Below are positions 36,417 to 45,352 of a DNA stretch of 64,000 bases, piece after piece. Position 1 is the stretch's first letter; each line of letters opens with the position of its first letter. The notes below the pieces were generated by a model, which had not been told where the DNA came from, ran no database searches, and saw only the letters and a program-made list of their open reading frames with translations. The position numbers were made by a program, and so were the translations under genes. Location of the stretch: NCBI GenBank assembly GCA_902777335.1, contig CACYTF010000011.1, forward strand, positions 25,644-89,643. Reading direction: 5' to 3'. This stretch comes from an uncultured Eubacteriales bacterium (GTDB taxonomy: Bacteria > Bacillota > Clostridia > Christensenellales > Aristaeellaceae).

Positions 36417-37424
36417 CTATGCGTCGAACTGCGCAGCCTTGACGCGCGGGTCGATGAAGCCGTAGATGATATCCAGCAGGAACGTCACGACCAGCACCAT
36501 GAAGGTGATGATCAGCGTCGTGGCGGAAATCAGCGGATAATCCGCCGCCGTGACCGCCGAATACATCGTGCTGCCCAGTCCCGGATAGCTGAAGATGATC
36601 TCAGCCACCAGCGCGCCGCCGATCATCGTGCCGATGGACAGCGCGAGGCCCGTCACCTGGGGCAGCATGGCGTTGCGGAACACATAGCCGACGATCTTGC
36701 GGTCCTTGATGCCCAGGAAGCGGGCGTACTTGACGTAATCCGCGTTCAGCTCATAGATGGACATGGAACGCATGCCGATCGCCTGGCCGCCGACGGACAC
36801 CAGCACGATGCTCCAGAAGGGCAGCTGATAGTGGCTGATCACCGATTTGATGAAGCTCCAGCTGAAATTCGGGATCATGTCGAAGGCGTAGCCGCCGCCG
36901 ATCGGTGCGATCTTCCAGTTCACCGCGAACAGCACCAGCAGCGTCACCGCCATGCCGAAGGCGGGCACGTTGCTCAGAAACAGCGATACCGGCAGCAGCA
37001 CCTTGTCAAAACCCTTTCGTATATACGCTGCCAGCGCGCCCAGCAGATTGCCCAGCAGCCAGCCCACCAGGATCGCGGGCAGCTGGAGCGCGATGGTCCA
37101 GCCGATGGCGCTGGAGATGATGTCGCTGACCCTGCGGGGATACTGGCTGAACGAGGTTCCCAGATCCCCCCGGAACAGGTTCTTCACGAAGATGAAGAAC
37201 TGGGTGATCATGGGCTTGTCCGTGCCGAATTCCGCCTCATAGCGCTTGTAGATCTCCTGAACCGCGCTGGCGTCGGTCATGCCCTGAGCCATCTTGCCGG
37301 TGATGGCGGACACGGGGTCCGCCGGCATCAGGCGCGGCAGCACGAAATTCAGGATCACGGCGGCGACCAGTGTGATCAGAAACCACACGATCTTCTTGCC
37401 GAAGTACTTCCTGTATCCTTTCAT
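36417..37424 (-). CDS. ABC transporter permease (OppB type)
   Basis: 335 residues with six membrane segments. The N-terminal [22 protein letters not shown] is the OppB signature, [16 protein letters not shown] is the first periplasmic loop, and the EAA loop is [36 protein letters not shown] precedes the ATG. Separated from the binding-protein gene by a 375-bp repeat-rich gap. Confidence 0.94.
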   Translation of the reverse strand: MKGYRKYFGKKIVWFLITLVAAVILNFVLPRLMPADPVSAITGKMAQGMTDASAVQEIYKRYEAEFGTDKPMITQFFIFVKNLFRGDLGTSFSQYPRRVSDIISSAIGWTIALQLPAILVGWLLGNLLGALAAYIRKGFDKVLLPVSLFLSNVPAFGMAVTLLVLFAVNWKIAPIGGGYAFDMIPNFSWSFIKSVISHYQLPFWSIVLVSVGGQAIGMRSMSIYELNADYVKYARFLGIKDRKIVGYVFRNAMLPQVTGLALSIGTMIGGALVAEIIFSYPGLGSTMYSAVTAADYPLISATTLIITFMVLVVTFLLDIIYGFIDPRVKAAQFDA

Positions 37425-37799
37425 ACCGGGTTATCCTCCCTTACTGTCACCCTGCAATACTGTCCTCATTCGAAAGCGCGGCGCAGCGCCGGATGCCCTT
37501 TCCCTACCGGCGAAGCCGGGCAGCCCGTCGTTGGCATGCTGCAAGGCCGGCGCCGAAAAGTCGGCGGCAGACGCCGCGGATTGAATCGGGAACAGTATAA
37601 ATGGGGAATTGGGAATTGGAAATCAAGACCGGCCGCGCAGGCCGCCTGCAGAACAAAACCTGCCCATGCCTTGCGCCACGGGCCCGGTTTCCATTCCCAA
37701 TTCCCAATTCCTCATTCGATTGATGAAGAACGGCCATGCTCCGAGATGGTCGAAGCATGGCCGTTCGCGTCATGCCTTAATCGGAATCACAACCGATTA
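37425..37799. repeat. Repeat-rich gap between binding-protein and permease genes, with a strong hairpin
   Basis: GAACGGCCATGCT (37728-37740) and AGCATGGCCGTTC (37754-37766) form a perfect 13-bp stem just after the binding-protein stop, probably an attenuator or mRNA stabiliser that lets the binding protein be made in excess. GGGAATT heptamers (37604-37617) and TTCCCAA heptamers (37694-37708) form a second, long-range inverted pair. Further G+C-rich stems fill 37480-37565. No gene is visible. Confidence 0.75.
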
Positions 37800-39590
37800 T
37801 CAGCCGACAAGCTCCAGCTCATACAGAGCGGCGATGCCGTAGCCGTCGGTGCAGTCAGCCGGCGGAATGTTGCGGCCGTCGTCGCCAGCCGGGAAGTTCG
37901 TCCACACGGACTCGTTCACGGCATGGAACAGGGAAGGACGATACATCAGGGAGAAGCTGGGAACCTCGGTCAGGTAGATCTTGGTCAGCTCGGTATACAG
38001 GCCCTTCAGCTCTTCCTCGTCAGTGGTCAGCGGGATCTTCTTCAGCAGAGCGTCCGCCTCTTCATTGACATACTGGCCCCAGTTGCCGCTCCAGTTGTTC
38101 TCGACGCCCACGAACTCGCTGCCCATGAACTGGTTCACGCGGGTCCAGGGGTTGGAGGGAGAAGCGGCCTCGGGAGACCACATGTAGATGGCATACTCGG
38201 TCTGGTTGGGGTTGGTGAACACGGTCTGGTAGATATCCCACTCGGGGTACAGGGTGGTGATCTCAAGGCCGATGTTCTTGCCGGCGGCCGCGACCACTTC
38301 CATGGAAGCCTGCCAGTCGGTCCAGCCGTTGGGGCACACGGCGTTCAGGGAGATCTTCTCGCCGTTGAATTCGCGGATGCCGTCGCCATCGGTATCGAGC
38401 AGGCCAGCCTCGTCCAGCAGGGCGTTGGCGCCGTCGATATCGTTGCCGGCCCACTGCAGGTCGGCGACCTCGTCCTTGTTGTACAGGGCCTGCTCGCCGT
38501 CGGTGGGATTCATCAGGCTGCGGGGCACTTCGGAGAAGGAGGGGCTCTGATTGGTCATGGCGTTGGCGATGATGGTGTCATAGTCAACGGCCATGGCGAT
38601 GGCCTTGCGCAGCGCCGGGTTCTCAGCCAGCACGGGCAGGTTGAAGTTGTACCACGCGGTGGGCATGGTCAGGCACACGCCGTAGGGCGCTTCTTCATAA
38701 TAGGTGGAAATCGGCAGACCGTCTTCCAGCCACAGGTTCTGCACGTTGCCGATGAACTGCTGGCAAACGTCGACCTCGCCGGCCTTCAGGGCGTTCTCGC
38801 CCGCGGGGTTGTCGGCATAGATCGCGTGCGCGATGTACTTCGGCACGGGCAGCTTGCCCCACATGGAGGCATCCTGTCCCCAGTAGTTGTCGTCGCGGAT
38901 CAGCACGACCTTCTGGTCGTCCGCGAAGTACTTGGTGTAGGGGCCGCTCCAGACGACATCTTCGCCGGCGTCGTTCAGGATGGACACGGCGTCGCCGCCA
39001 TTGCGCTCGACCACGGTGTCAATCCACGCGGCCTGGGCGATGGGGGTGCCGGTCAGGAAGTCCAGAACCTTCAGCGGGTTCACGGGCTTGCCCTCTTCGT
39101 TCACGGCGGCGTTGATGGTCACGTTGTTGCCGTCGGCTTCGATGCTGGCGATGTAAGCCTTGAAGCCGGTGCCGGTGCCGTTGCCGATCTCCACGCCGAT
39201 ATCAAAGGTGCGAACCACGTCCGCGCCGGTGACGGGGGTGCCGTCGGACCACTTGGCGGCGTCCTTGATGGAGAAGGTCAGCTTGGTCATGTCCTCATTC
39301 CACTCGTAGCCGTCATTGGCCAGCAGGCCGATGATCTCGCCGTTCATGAAGTTGTACATGTACAGCGTCTCGAACATCAGGGTGCGATAGCCGGACGCGC
39401 CGCCCGCGATCGCCATGGAGTTGTTCTGGTTGGTTCCGATGATGTTCCAGCTGTTCACGGTGCCCCACTGCTGGCCCGCAAAGTACAGCGTCTCCTCACG
39501 CGGGAGATTCACGTCCTCCGCGAACGCGGCAGCGCCGCAGATCATGATCGCCGCAACCAGCAGCGCCAGGATCTTCTTCAGGTTCTTCAT
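37800..39590 (-). CDS. ABC transporter substrate-binding protein (SBP family 5)
   Basis: 596 residues. Signal peptide MKNLKKILALLVAAIMICGAAAFAED. SBP5 features are MFETLYMYNFMNGEIIGLLA near 90, KWSDGTPVTGADVVRTFD, RDDNYWGQDASM, NPALRKAIAMAVDYDTIIA, and a C-terminal TEVPSFSLMYRPSLFHAVNE segment. SBP5 proteins bind peptides, nickel or oligosaccharides; the GH3 enzyme at the end of the operon and lack of peptidases favour an oligosaccharide. No lipobox is visible. GGAGGAACCAAGT precedes ATG 39590. Confidence 0.92.
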   Translation of the reverse strand: MKNLKKILALLVAAIMICGAAAFAEDVNLPREETLYFAGQQWGTVNSWNIIGTNQNNSMAIAGGASGYRTLMFETLYMYNFMNGEIIGLLANDGYEWNEDMTKLTFSIKDAAKWSDGTPVTGADVVRTFDIGVEIGNGTGTGFKAYIASIEADGNNVTINAAVNEEGKPVNPLKVLDFLTGTPIAQAAWIDTVVERNGGDAVSILNDAGEDVVWSGPYTKYFADDQKVVLIRDDNYWGQDASMWGKLPVPKYIAHAIYADNPAGENALKAGEVDVCQQFIGNVQNLWLEDGLPISTYYEEAPYGVCLTMPTAWYNFNLPVLAENPALRKAIAMAVDYDTIIANAMTNQSPSFSEVPRSLMNPTDGEQALYNKDEVADLQWAGNDIDGANALLDEAGLLDTDGDGIREFNGEKISLNAVCPNGWTDWQASMEVVAAAGKNIGLEITTLYPEWDIYQTVFTNPNQTEYAIYMWSPEAASPSNPWTRVNQFMGSEFVGVENNWSGNWGQYVNEEADALLKKIPLTTDEEELKGLYTELTKIYLTEVPSFSLMYRPSLFHAVNESVWTNFPAGDDGRNIPPADCTDGYGIAALYELELVG

Positions 39591-39720
39591 ACTTGGTTCC
39601 TCCTTGCATATAATCGTTAAGGCCATTGGCCATAACTTCTCAAAAAATTACGTCGGTCTGCTCAGATGATAACGCGCCGATACACATATTTTGCTATTCT
39701 GGTCATCATTTTGTAAATTT

Positions 39721-39749
39721 ATTATAAGCACGGCGGCCCGGTTTGTCAA
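39721..39749 (-). promoter_or_regulatory. Promoter of the SBP5-permease-ATPase-GH3 operon
   Basis: Minus strand TTGACA, 17 bp, TATAAT, both hexamers perfect. A 130-bp A+T-rich leader separates it from the start codon, leaving room for an operator. Confidence 0.88.
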
Positions 39750-39771
39750 TACATAAAAAAGATTCGAGGCG

Positions 39772-39801
39772 AAAAAAAACAGGCCGGAACAAAATCCGGC
39801 C
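39772..39801 (-). terminator. Terminator of the serC-serA-DUF1015 operon
   Basis: Minus strand GGCCGGA, 6-nt loop, TCCGGCC, then TG and eight T. A textbook intrinsic terminator just downstream of the DUF1015 gene. Confidence 0.92.
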
Positions 39802-39825
39802 AAGGAGAAACAAGAAACCGCATCG

Positions 39826-41049
39826 TCAGATAATTCTTCTTCCTTCCATATAATATCGTTTTTCGGTGGCTTCGCCCATCGAGAAGGTCTTGCGGGGCAG
39901 CACGCCGTGGCGGCGGATATAGGCAAACAGCTCCGCCTTGTCGAAGGCCCGGGGCATGAAGCCCAGGGTGTCGGGGCGGCAGACCAGCTGTCTCAGGGCG
40001 TCCTCGCCGTGGATGTAGTCCACCGAGGCCTGAGGGTGGCGGGCCAGGTAGTTGTCGATGAAGCGCTGCAGCCGCCACAGCGGGTGCTCCGCGGAGCGGA
40101 AGCCCCAGGTATTGCCCGCGCCGTCGAAGGCCACAAGGTCGTCCCCCGCGCCCTCGTCCGCGCCATCCGCCGCGAGGCTTTCCCGGTATTCGGCCATCAG
40201 CGCCGCGGGATCCACGCCCGTCAGCAGCCGGTGGATCGGCTCGAACATTAGGGCCGGGCAGTGCAGGTTCACCAGCTCCACCAGCGCGAAGCGGGCGGGG
40301 TGGTTCTTCCGCGCGTCCTCCGGCAGGGTATCGCGGATGTCCAGCCAGCACCGGCGGGCCGCCGCCAGCGAGTGATTGCCGTCGCCCACCGCGTAAAGAA
40401 GGCCGTTTGCCTTCGCGTTCAGCGCTTCCACGGCGTCAAACACGCCCCGGGTGGCCTCGCCCTCCACGGCCCAGCCGCGCAGGTGCCCGCCGCCCAGCAT
40501 CAGCTCGAAGTCGTACAGCGGCCGCAGGGCCTGTTTGCGCGCGTACAGCGGGCCGATCACCGTGTCGCCCGGGTCGTCGATCAGCATCATCACGTGGGGC
40601 AGCTCCACCGGCGCGCCGGCGCGGATGCGGGCCCTGGGGGGCACGCGCTCCAGCACCGTGCCCTCGGTGGCGCGGATCAGGCTTTCGGAGCCGGGCGTGA
40701 AGTCGTAGGCCTCCAGGTCCAGCGCCGCCATGAGCCCGGGCCGCACGCCCGCGGCGGTGGTGCGCTCCACCAGCACAAAGCCGTCCTTCACCGCCGTATT
40801 CAGCACGCCGGCATCCAGGTAACCGGCCATGGCCCGGTGGATGGCCGGCACGCGATCATCGCGCTCGGCCAGCCACGCCTCCGGCAATATCAGCCGCAGC
40901 GCCGAGGGCTCCTCCCCCACCAGCGCCCCGGCACTCTCCCAGTATTCCGGCTGCGCCGTGAACTGGTCGCAGGCCACCACCGCCCACTTGGACAGATCGA
41001 CGCCCGGGCGAGGCAGCAGAATGTCGGCAGTATGCAATGCGTTGTTCAT
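39826..41049 (-). CDS. DUF1015 family protein
   Basis: 407 residues, soluble. It starts HTADILLPRPGVDLSKWAVV and contains the conserved AVGDGNHSLAAARRCWLD block with a DGNH motif, features of the DUF1015 family (a distant phosphosugar/SerB-like or regulatory protein of unknown activity). It follows serA by 85 bp in the same direction. This association with serC-serA recurs in Clostridia and hints at a role in serine metabolism, perhaps the missing phosphoserine phosphatase step or a regulator (inference). GAGGTGAAAC precedes the ATG. Confidence 0.85.
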   Translation of the reverse strand: MNNALHTADILLPRPGVDLSKWAVVACDQFTAQPEYWESAGALVGEEPSALRLILPEAWLAERDDRVPAIHRAMAGYLDAGVLNTAVKDGFVLVERTTAAGVRPGLMAALDLEAYDFTPGSESLIRATEGTVLERVPPRARIRAGAPVELPHVMMLIDDPGDTVIGPLYARKQALRPLYDFELMLGGGHLRGWAVEGEATRGVFDAVEALNAKANGLLYAVGDGNHSLAAARRCWLDIRDTLPEDARKNHPARFALVELVNLHCPALMFEPIHRLLTGVDPAALMAEYRESLAADGADEGAGDDLVAFDGAGNTWGFRSAEHPLWRLQRFIDNYLARHPQASVDYIHGEDALRQLVCRPDTLGFMPRAFDKAELFAYIRRHGVLPRKTFSMGEATEKRYYMEGRRII

Positions 41050-41134
41050 GTTTCACCTCATAGAATGATAACGGTTTCAGGTTTGCCGGGCAGTGCCCGA
41101 AAACCCGAAACCGTTATGATTTTCATGTTCGCGC

Positions 41135-42304
41135 TTACGGCATCAGCAGCCGCGTGCGGTACACCGTCTCCAGGGCCTGCAGCTTTTCGCGGGTCAGGGC
41201 GCTGGGCTTGGCGTCCACGTCCAGCACCGTGTAGGCGTAGGCCCCGCGGGACTGGTTCACCATGTTTTCGATGTTCAGGCCCTCGCCCGAAATGATCTGG
41301 GTGATGGCGCCGATCACGTTGGGCACGTTCTTGTGCAGCACGGTGATGCGGGGAATGGCAGGCTTGGCCAGCGGGGTGTTGGGGTAGTTCACGCTGTTGA
41401 CGATGCTGCCGTACTTGATGAAGTCGTTCATCTGCTTGGCCACCATGCGCACGCAGTTGTCCTCGCTCTCCGGCGTGGAAGCGCCCAGGTGGGGCGTGAC
41501 GATCACGTTCCGCGCGCCGATCAGCCGCTCCTCCGGGAAGTCGGTGACGTACACGCGCAGCTGGCCTTGCTCCAGGGCCTCCTTCACGTCGGCCACGTTC
41601 ACCAGCGGGCCGCGGGCGAAGTTCAAAAGCGCCGCGGTGTTCTTCATGCGGGAGATGGCCCCGGCGTCGATCATGCCGCGGTTGCCGTCGGTCAGCGGCA
41701 CGTGCAGCGTGATGTAGTCGCTCTTCTCGATGACCTCGTCCAGGCTCATGGCGTGGGTGACGGAGCGGGACAGCCGCCAGGCGTTGTCCACGGAGATGTA
41801 GGGGTCGTAACCCAGCACGTTCATGCCCAGCGCCACGCCGGCGTTGGCCACCTGCAGGCCGATGGCGCCCAGGCCGATGACGCCCAGCACCTTGCCGGAA
41901 AGCTCGGGGCCGATGAACTGCTTCTTGCCGGCCTCCACCTGCTTTTCAACGGACTGCTCGCCGGGGGTCAGGCCCTTGCACCATTCGATGCCGTCCGCGA
42001 TCCTGCGGCTGGCCAGCAGCAGGCCCGCCAGCACCAGCTCCTTGACCGCGTTGGCGTTGGCGCCGGGGCTGTTGAACACCACCACGCCGTGCTCGGCCAT
42101 CTTTTCCAGCGGGATGTTGTTCACGCCCGCGCCGGCGCGGCCCACGCACAGCAAGTTGTCGTTGATGGCCATGTCGTGCAGGCTGGCGCTGCGCACCAGT
42201 ATGGCGTCCGGGTTCTCCACTTCATAGGAGACGTTGTATTCGGCGTCGGGCAGTATGCCGTGGTACACCGGGGAGATGGAATTCAGCTTCTGGATGTTGA
42301 TCAT
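41135..42304 (-). CDS. serA: D-3-phosphoglycerate dehydrogenase
   Basis: 389 residues. Oxidises 3-phosphoglycerate to 3-phosphohydroxypyruvate with NAD+. The NAD site is GVIGLGAIGLQVANAGVALG near 139-158. The catalytic region holds NFARGPLVNVADV, with Arg, and VTPHLGASTPESEDNCV, with His. A C-terminal ACT-like domain (from about 315, ITVLHKNVPNVIGAITQIIS) suggests serine feedback control. The ATG overlaps the serC stop. Confidence 0.96.
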   Translation of the reverse strand: MINIQKLNSISPVYHGILPDAEYNVSYEVENPDAILVRSASLHDMAINDNLLCVGRAGAGVNNIPLEKMAEHGVVVFNSPGANANAVKELVLAGLLLASRRIADGIEWCKGLTPGEQSVEKQVEAGKKQFIGPELSGKVLGVIGLGAIGLQVANAGVALGMNVLGYDPYISVDNAWRLSRSVTHAMSLDEVIEKSDYITLHVPLTDGNRGMIDAGAISRMKNTAALLNFARGPLVNVADVKEALEQGQLRVYVTDFPEERLIGARNVIVTPHLGASTPESEDNCVRMVAKQMNDFIKYGSIVNSVNYPNTPLAKPAIPRITVLHKNVPNVIGAITQIISGEGLNIENMVNQSRGAYAYTVLDVDAKPSALTREKLQALETVYRTRLLMP

Positions 42305-43383
42305 TTATTGCGCACCTCGAATTCCTTCATGAACTTGACCAGCTTTTCCACGCCTTCGACGGGCATGGCGTTGTAGATGCTGGCGCGGATGCCGCCCACC
42401 AGGCGGTGGCCCTTCAGGCTCACCATGTCCTGGGCCGCGGCGGCCTTGACGAACTCGGCGTCCAGCTCCGGGCTGGGGGTGGTGAAGGTGACGTTCATGC
42501 GGCTGCGGGACTCGGGCCGGGCCTTGGCGATGTAGAAATCGCTGTCGTCCAGCGCGTCGTACAGCAGCTTGGCCTTGGCGATGTTCACCTTTTCGATGCC
42601 CTCGACGCCGCCCTGCTTCTTCAGCCACTTCATGCACAGGCCCGCCATGTAGATCGCGTAGGTAGGCGGGGTGTTCAGCATGCTGCCCTTCTCGGTCATC
42701 AGCGTCCAGTCCATGATCTTCGGGGTGTTGGGCATGGCCCGGCCCAGCAAATCGCGGCGCACGATCACGATGGTCAGGCCCGCGGGGCCCACGTTCTTCT
42801 GCGCGCCGGCGTAGGCCACGCCGAAGCGGTTGATGTCAAACACCTCGCTGAGTATGTTGGAGGACATGTCAGCCACCAGCGGCACATTGCCGGTCTCGGG
42901 CAGGGTCGAATAGCGGGTGCCGAAGATCGTGTTGTTGGTGGTGATGTAGAAGTAATCCGCGTTCGGGTTGAAGGCGGCGGGGTCCAGCGCCGGGATGTAG
43001 GCGTAGCCGTCGTCCTTCGACGAGGCCACCACGCTCACGCTGCCGTACTTTTTGGCTTCCACCATGGCGCCGTGGGCGAAGTTGCCGCTATCCACGTAGT
43101 CGGCGGTACCGCTGCCGGTCATCAGGTTCATCGGAATGGCCGCGAACTGGCCGGTGGCGCCGCCCTGCAGAAACAGCACCGAGTAGGTGTCCGGAATGTG
43201 CATCAGCTCGCGCAGCAGCGCTTCGGTTTCGTCGAAAATGGCCTGGTACTGCTTGGACCGGTGGCTCATCTCCATGGCGCACATGCCGGTGCCGCCGAAA
43301 TCGAGCATCTCCCGCGCGGCCTGCTCCAGCGCCTCCTGGGGCAACATGGACGGGCCTGCCGCAAAGTTGTAAACGCGCTTCAT
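42301..43383 (-). CDS. serC: Phosphoserine aminotransferase
   Basis: 360 residues. PLP enzyme that transaminates phosphohydroxypyruvate with glutamate. FAAGPSMLPQEALEQA at the N-terminus, EMSHRSKQY, and the PLP lysine in YAGAQKNVGPAGLTIVIVRR. ATG 43383 matches homologues; the upstream frame is unrelated. Upstream on the minus strand, TTGACA and TATAAT are both present but only 12 bp apart, so the promoter is not settled. No serB is in the window. Confidence 0.96.
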   Translation of the reverse strand: MKRVYNFAAGPSMLPQEALEQAAREMLDFGGTGMCAMEMSHRSKQYQAIFDETEALLRELMHIPDTYSVLFLQGGATGQFAAIPMNLMTGSGTADYVDSGNFAHGAMVEAKKYGSVSVVASSKDDGYAYIPALDPAAFNPNADYFYITTNNTIFGTRYSTLPETGNVPLVADMSSNILSEVFDINRFGVAYAGAQKNVGPAGLTIVIVRRDLLGRAMPNTPKIMDWTLMTEKGSMLNTPPTYAIYMAGLCMKWLKKQGGVEGIEKVNIAKAKLLYDALDDSDFYIAKARPESRSRMNVTFTTPSPELDAEFVKAAAAQDMVSLKGHRLVGGIRASIYNAMPVEGVEKLVKFMKEFEVRNK

Positions 43384-43534
43384 ACTCAACAGTCCTTCCG
43401 GTTTGATGTGTGCATAACGCCGGGTACGGCGTCTTCGCGCTTTATTATAGTGCATCAATGTTGTCAAATGGCGTATCGCGCGTTAAATATGTCTTTGCCG
43501 AAGGAACAGGCGTTTTTCTGCGGCGGAATCGTCG

Positions 43535-45352
43535 TCAGCCCTCCGCCCCGGCGAACTGGCTGTTGTACAGCTCGGCGTAGAAGCCGTTTTGCGCCAGCAG
43601 CGACGCGTGATCGCCCTGCTCCACGATGTGGCCGTCCCGCATCACCAATATCACGTCGGCCTCGCGGATCGTGGACAGCCGGTGGGCCACGATGAAGCTC
43701 GTCCGGCCCCGCATCATCCGCGCGAAGGCGGACTGTATCTTCAGCTCCGTTCGGGTGTCGATGGACGAGGTGGCCTCGTCCAGGATCAGCATCGGCGGCA
43801 GGTGCAGCTCGCCGCCCTCCGGCCCCGGCTCCGCCGCTCCGTCGCCGCACAGCATCACCCTGCAGATGCACAGCAGCTGCTTCTGGCCCTGGGAGAGCTG
43901 GCCGCCGTCCTCGCCGATCACGGTGTCGTAGCCCTCCGGCAGCCGCCGGATGAAGGAATGGGCGTGGGCGGCCTTGGCCGCGGCCACGACCTCCGCCTCC
44001 GTGGCCCCGGGGCGGCCCATGGCGATGTTCTCGCGGATGGTGCCGGCCTTCAGCCACGTGTCCTGCAGCACCATGCCGAAGCCCGCGCGCAGGCTGGCGC
44101 GGGGGATGGTCCGGGCGTCGCGGCCGTCCACCGATATCGCGCCGCCGTCCGGGTCGTAAAAGCGCATCAGCAGATTGATCAGCGTGGTCTTGCCGCAGCC
44201 GGTGGGGCCCACGATGGCCACCCGCTGGCCGGGCTTCACCGACAGGCTGAAACGCTCGATCAGGGGCTTGTCCGGCGTGTAGGAGAAGCGCACGTCCCGC
44301 CAGTCCACCCGGCCCCGCACGTCCTGCAGCGGCTGGGCGTCCGGCGCGTCCGGAACCTGGGCCGGGGCCTCGATCAATTCGAACAGCCGCGCCGCGCAGG
44401 CGATGGCGTTCTGCAGCTCCGTCACCACGCCGGAGATCTCGTTGAAGGGCTTGGTGTACTGGTTGGCGTAGCTGAGAAAGGCCGTCAGCATGCCCACGGT
44501 CATGGCGCTGCCCGGCGTCAGCGCGCTGAGCGCGCCGGTGAGCGCCACCAGCGCGTACACCACCGAGTTCACAAAGCGGGTGCAGGGGTTGGTCAGCGAC
44601 GAGAAGAACGTGGCCTTCAGCGCGCAGCTGCGCAGGCGGTCGTTGATCTCGTCGAAGCGCTCGGCCTCGGCCCGCTCGCGCCCGAAGGCCTGAACCACCT
44701 TCAGGTTGCCCAGCCGCTCCTCGATGAAGGCGGTCTGCTCGCCCCGGGTCTCGGACTGCAGCCGGAACATCGAATAGGTGCGCGTGGCGATGAACCGCGC
44801 CACGAACATCGAAAGCGGCGTCACCGCCACCACCACCAGCGTGATCAGCGCGTTCTGGCTGAACATGAACGCCAGCGTGAACAGTATGGTCAGCACGCCG
44901 GAGAACAGCTGCGTAAAGCCCATCAACAGGCCGTCGGCGAACTGGTCCGCGTCCGCGATCACGCGGCTGACCGTCTCGCCGTGGGGGTGGCTGTCGATGT
45001 AGGAAAGCGGCAGGCTGTTGATGTGCTCCAGCGCCTCCTCGCGCAGGTCCCGCACCACGTCGAAGGTGATGCGGTTGTTCACCGCGTTCATCACCCACTG
45101 GCCCAGCGCCGTCAGCGCCACGCACACGGCGATGCCCCGCAGCAGCGGCCAGATCACGTCAAAGCGCACCGCGCCCGCGCCGATGATGCCGTCCACGGCG
45201 CGGCCGATCAGCACCGGCACGATCAGCGTCAGCACCACCGTGGCCGCGGACAGGCCCAGCGACAGCAGCACCAGCCAGCGGTAGCGGCCGATGTGCCGCA
45301 GCACCTTCTTCAGCGTCTGCGCCTGGCTGCCGGAAAAGAGCGCGCGCTTCAT
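43535..45352 (-). CDS. ABC exporter half-transporter, subunit 2 (consensus ATPase site)
   Basis: 605 residues. Six-helix exporter domain (1-330) fused to an ATPase. Walker A GPTGCGKTT, Q-loop VLQDTWLKAGT, signature LSQGQKQLL, Walker B MLILDEATSSID with the catalytic Glu, H-loop VAHRL. A 20-residue insertion rich in Gly, Glu and Pro lies between the signature and Walker B. The start overlaps the stop of subunit 1 (ATGA). Together they form a heterodimeric exporter of the TM287/288 or BmrCD type. The substrate is unknown. Confidence 0.93.
   Translation of the reverse strand: MKRALFSGSQAQTLKKVLRHIGRYRWLVLLSLGLSAATVVLTLIVPVLIGRAVDGIIGAGAVRFDVIWPLLRGIAVCVALTALGQWVMNAVNNRITFDVVRDLREEALEHINSLPLSYIDSHPHGETVSRVIADADQFADGLLMGFTQLFSGVLTILFTLAFMFSQNALITLVVVAVTPLSMFVARFIATRTYSMFRLQSETRGEQTAFIEERLGNLKVVQAFGRERAEAERFDEINDRLRSCALKATFFSSLTNPCTRFVNSVVYALVALTGALSALTPGSAMTVGMLTAFLSYANQYTKPFNEISGVVTELQNAIACAARLFELIEAPAQVPDAPDAQPLQDVRGRVDWRDVRFSYTPDKPLIERFSLSVKPGQRVAIVGPTGCGKTTLINLLMRFYDPDGGAISVDGRDARTIPRASLRAGFGMVLQDTWLKAGTIRENIAMGRPGATEAEVVAAAKAAHAHSFIRRLPEGYDTVIGEDGGQLSQGQKQLLCICRVMLCGDGAAEPGPEGGELHLPPMLILDEATSSIDTRTELKIQSAFARMMRGRTSFIVAHRLSTIREADVILVMRDGHIVEQGDHASLLAQNGFYAELYNSQFAGAEG

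Noticed and set aside
39591..39720. Riboswitch in the 130-nt leader of the SBP5 operon
   Set aside because: The leader is A+T rich and I see no conserved aptamer motif or terminator/antiterminator pair.
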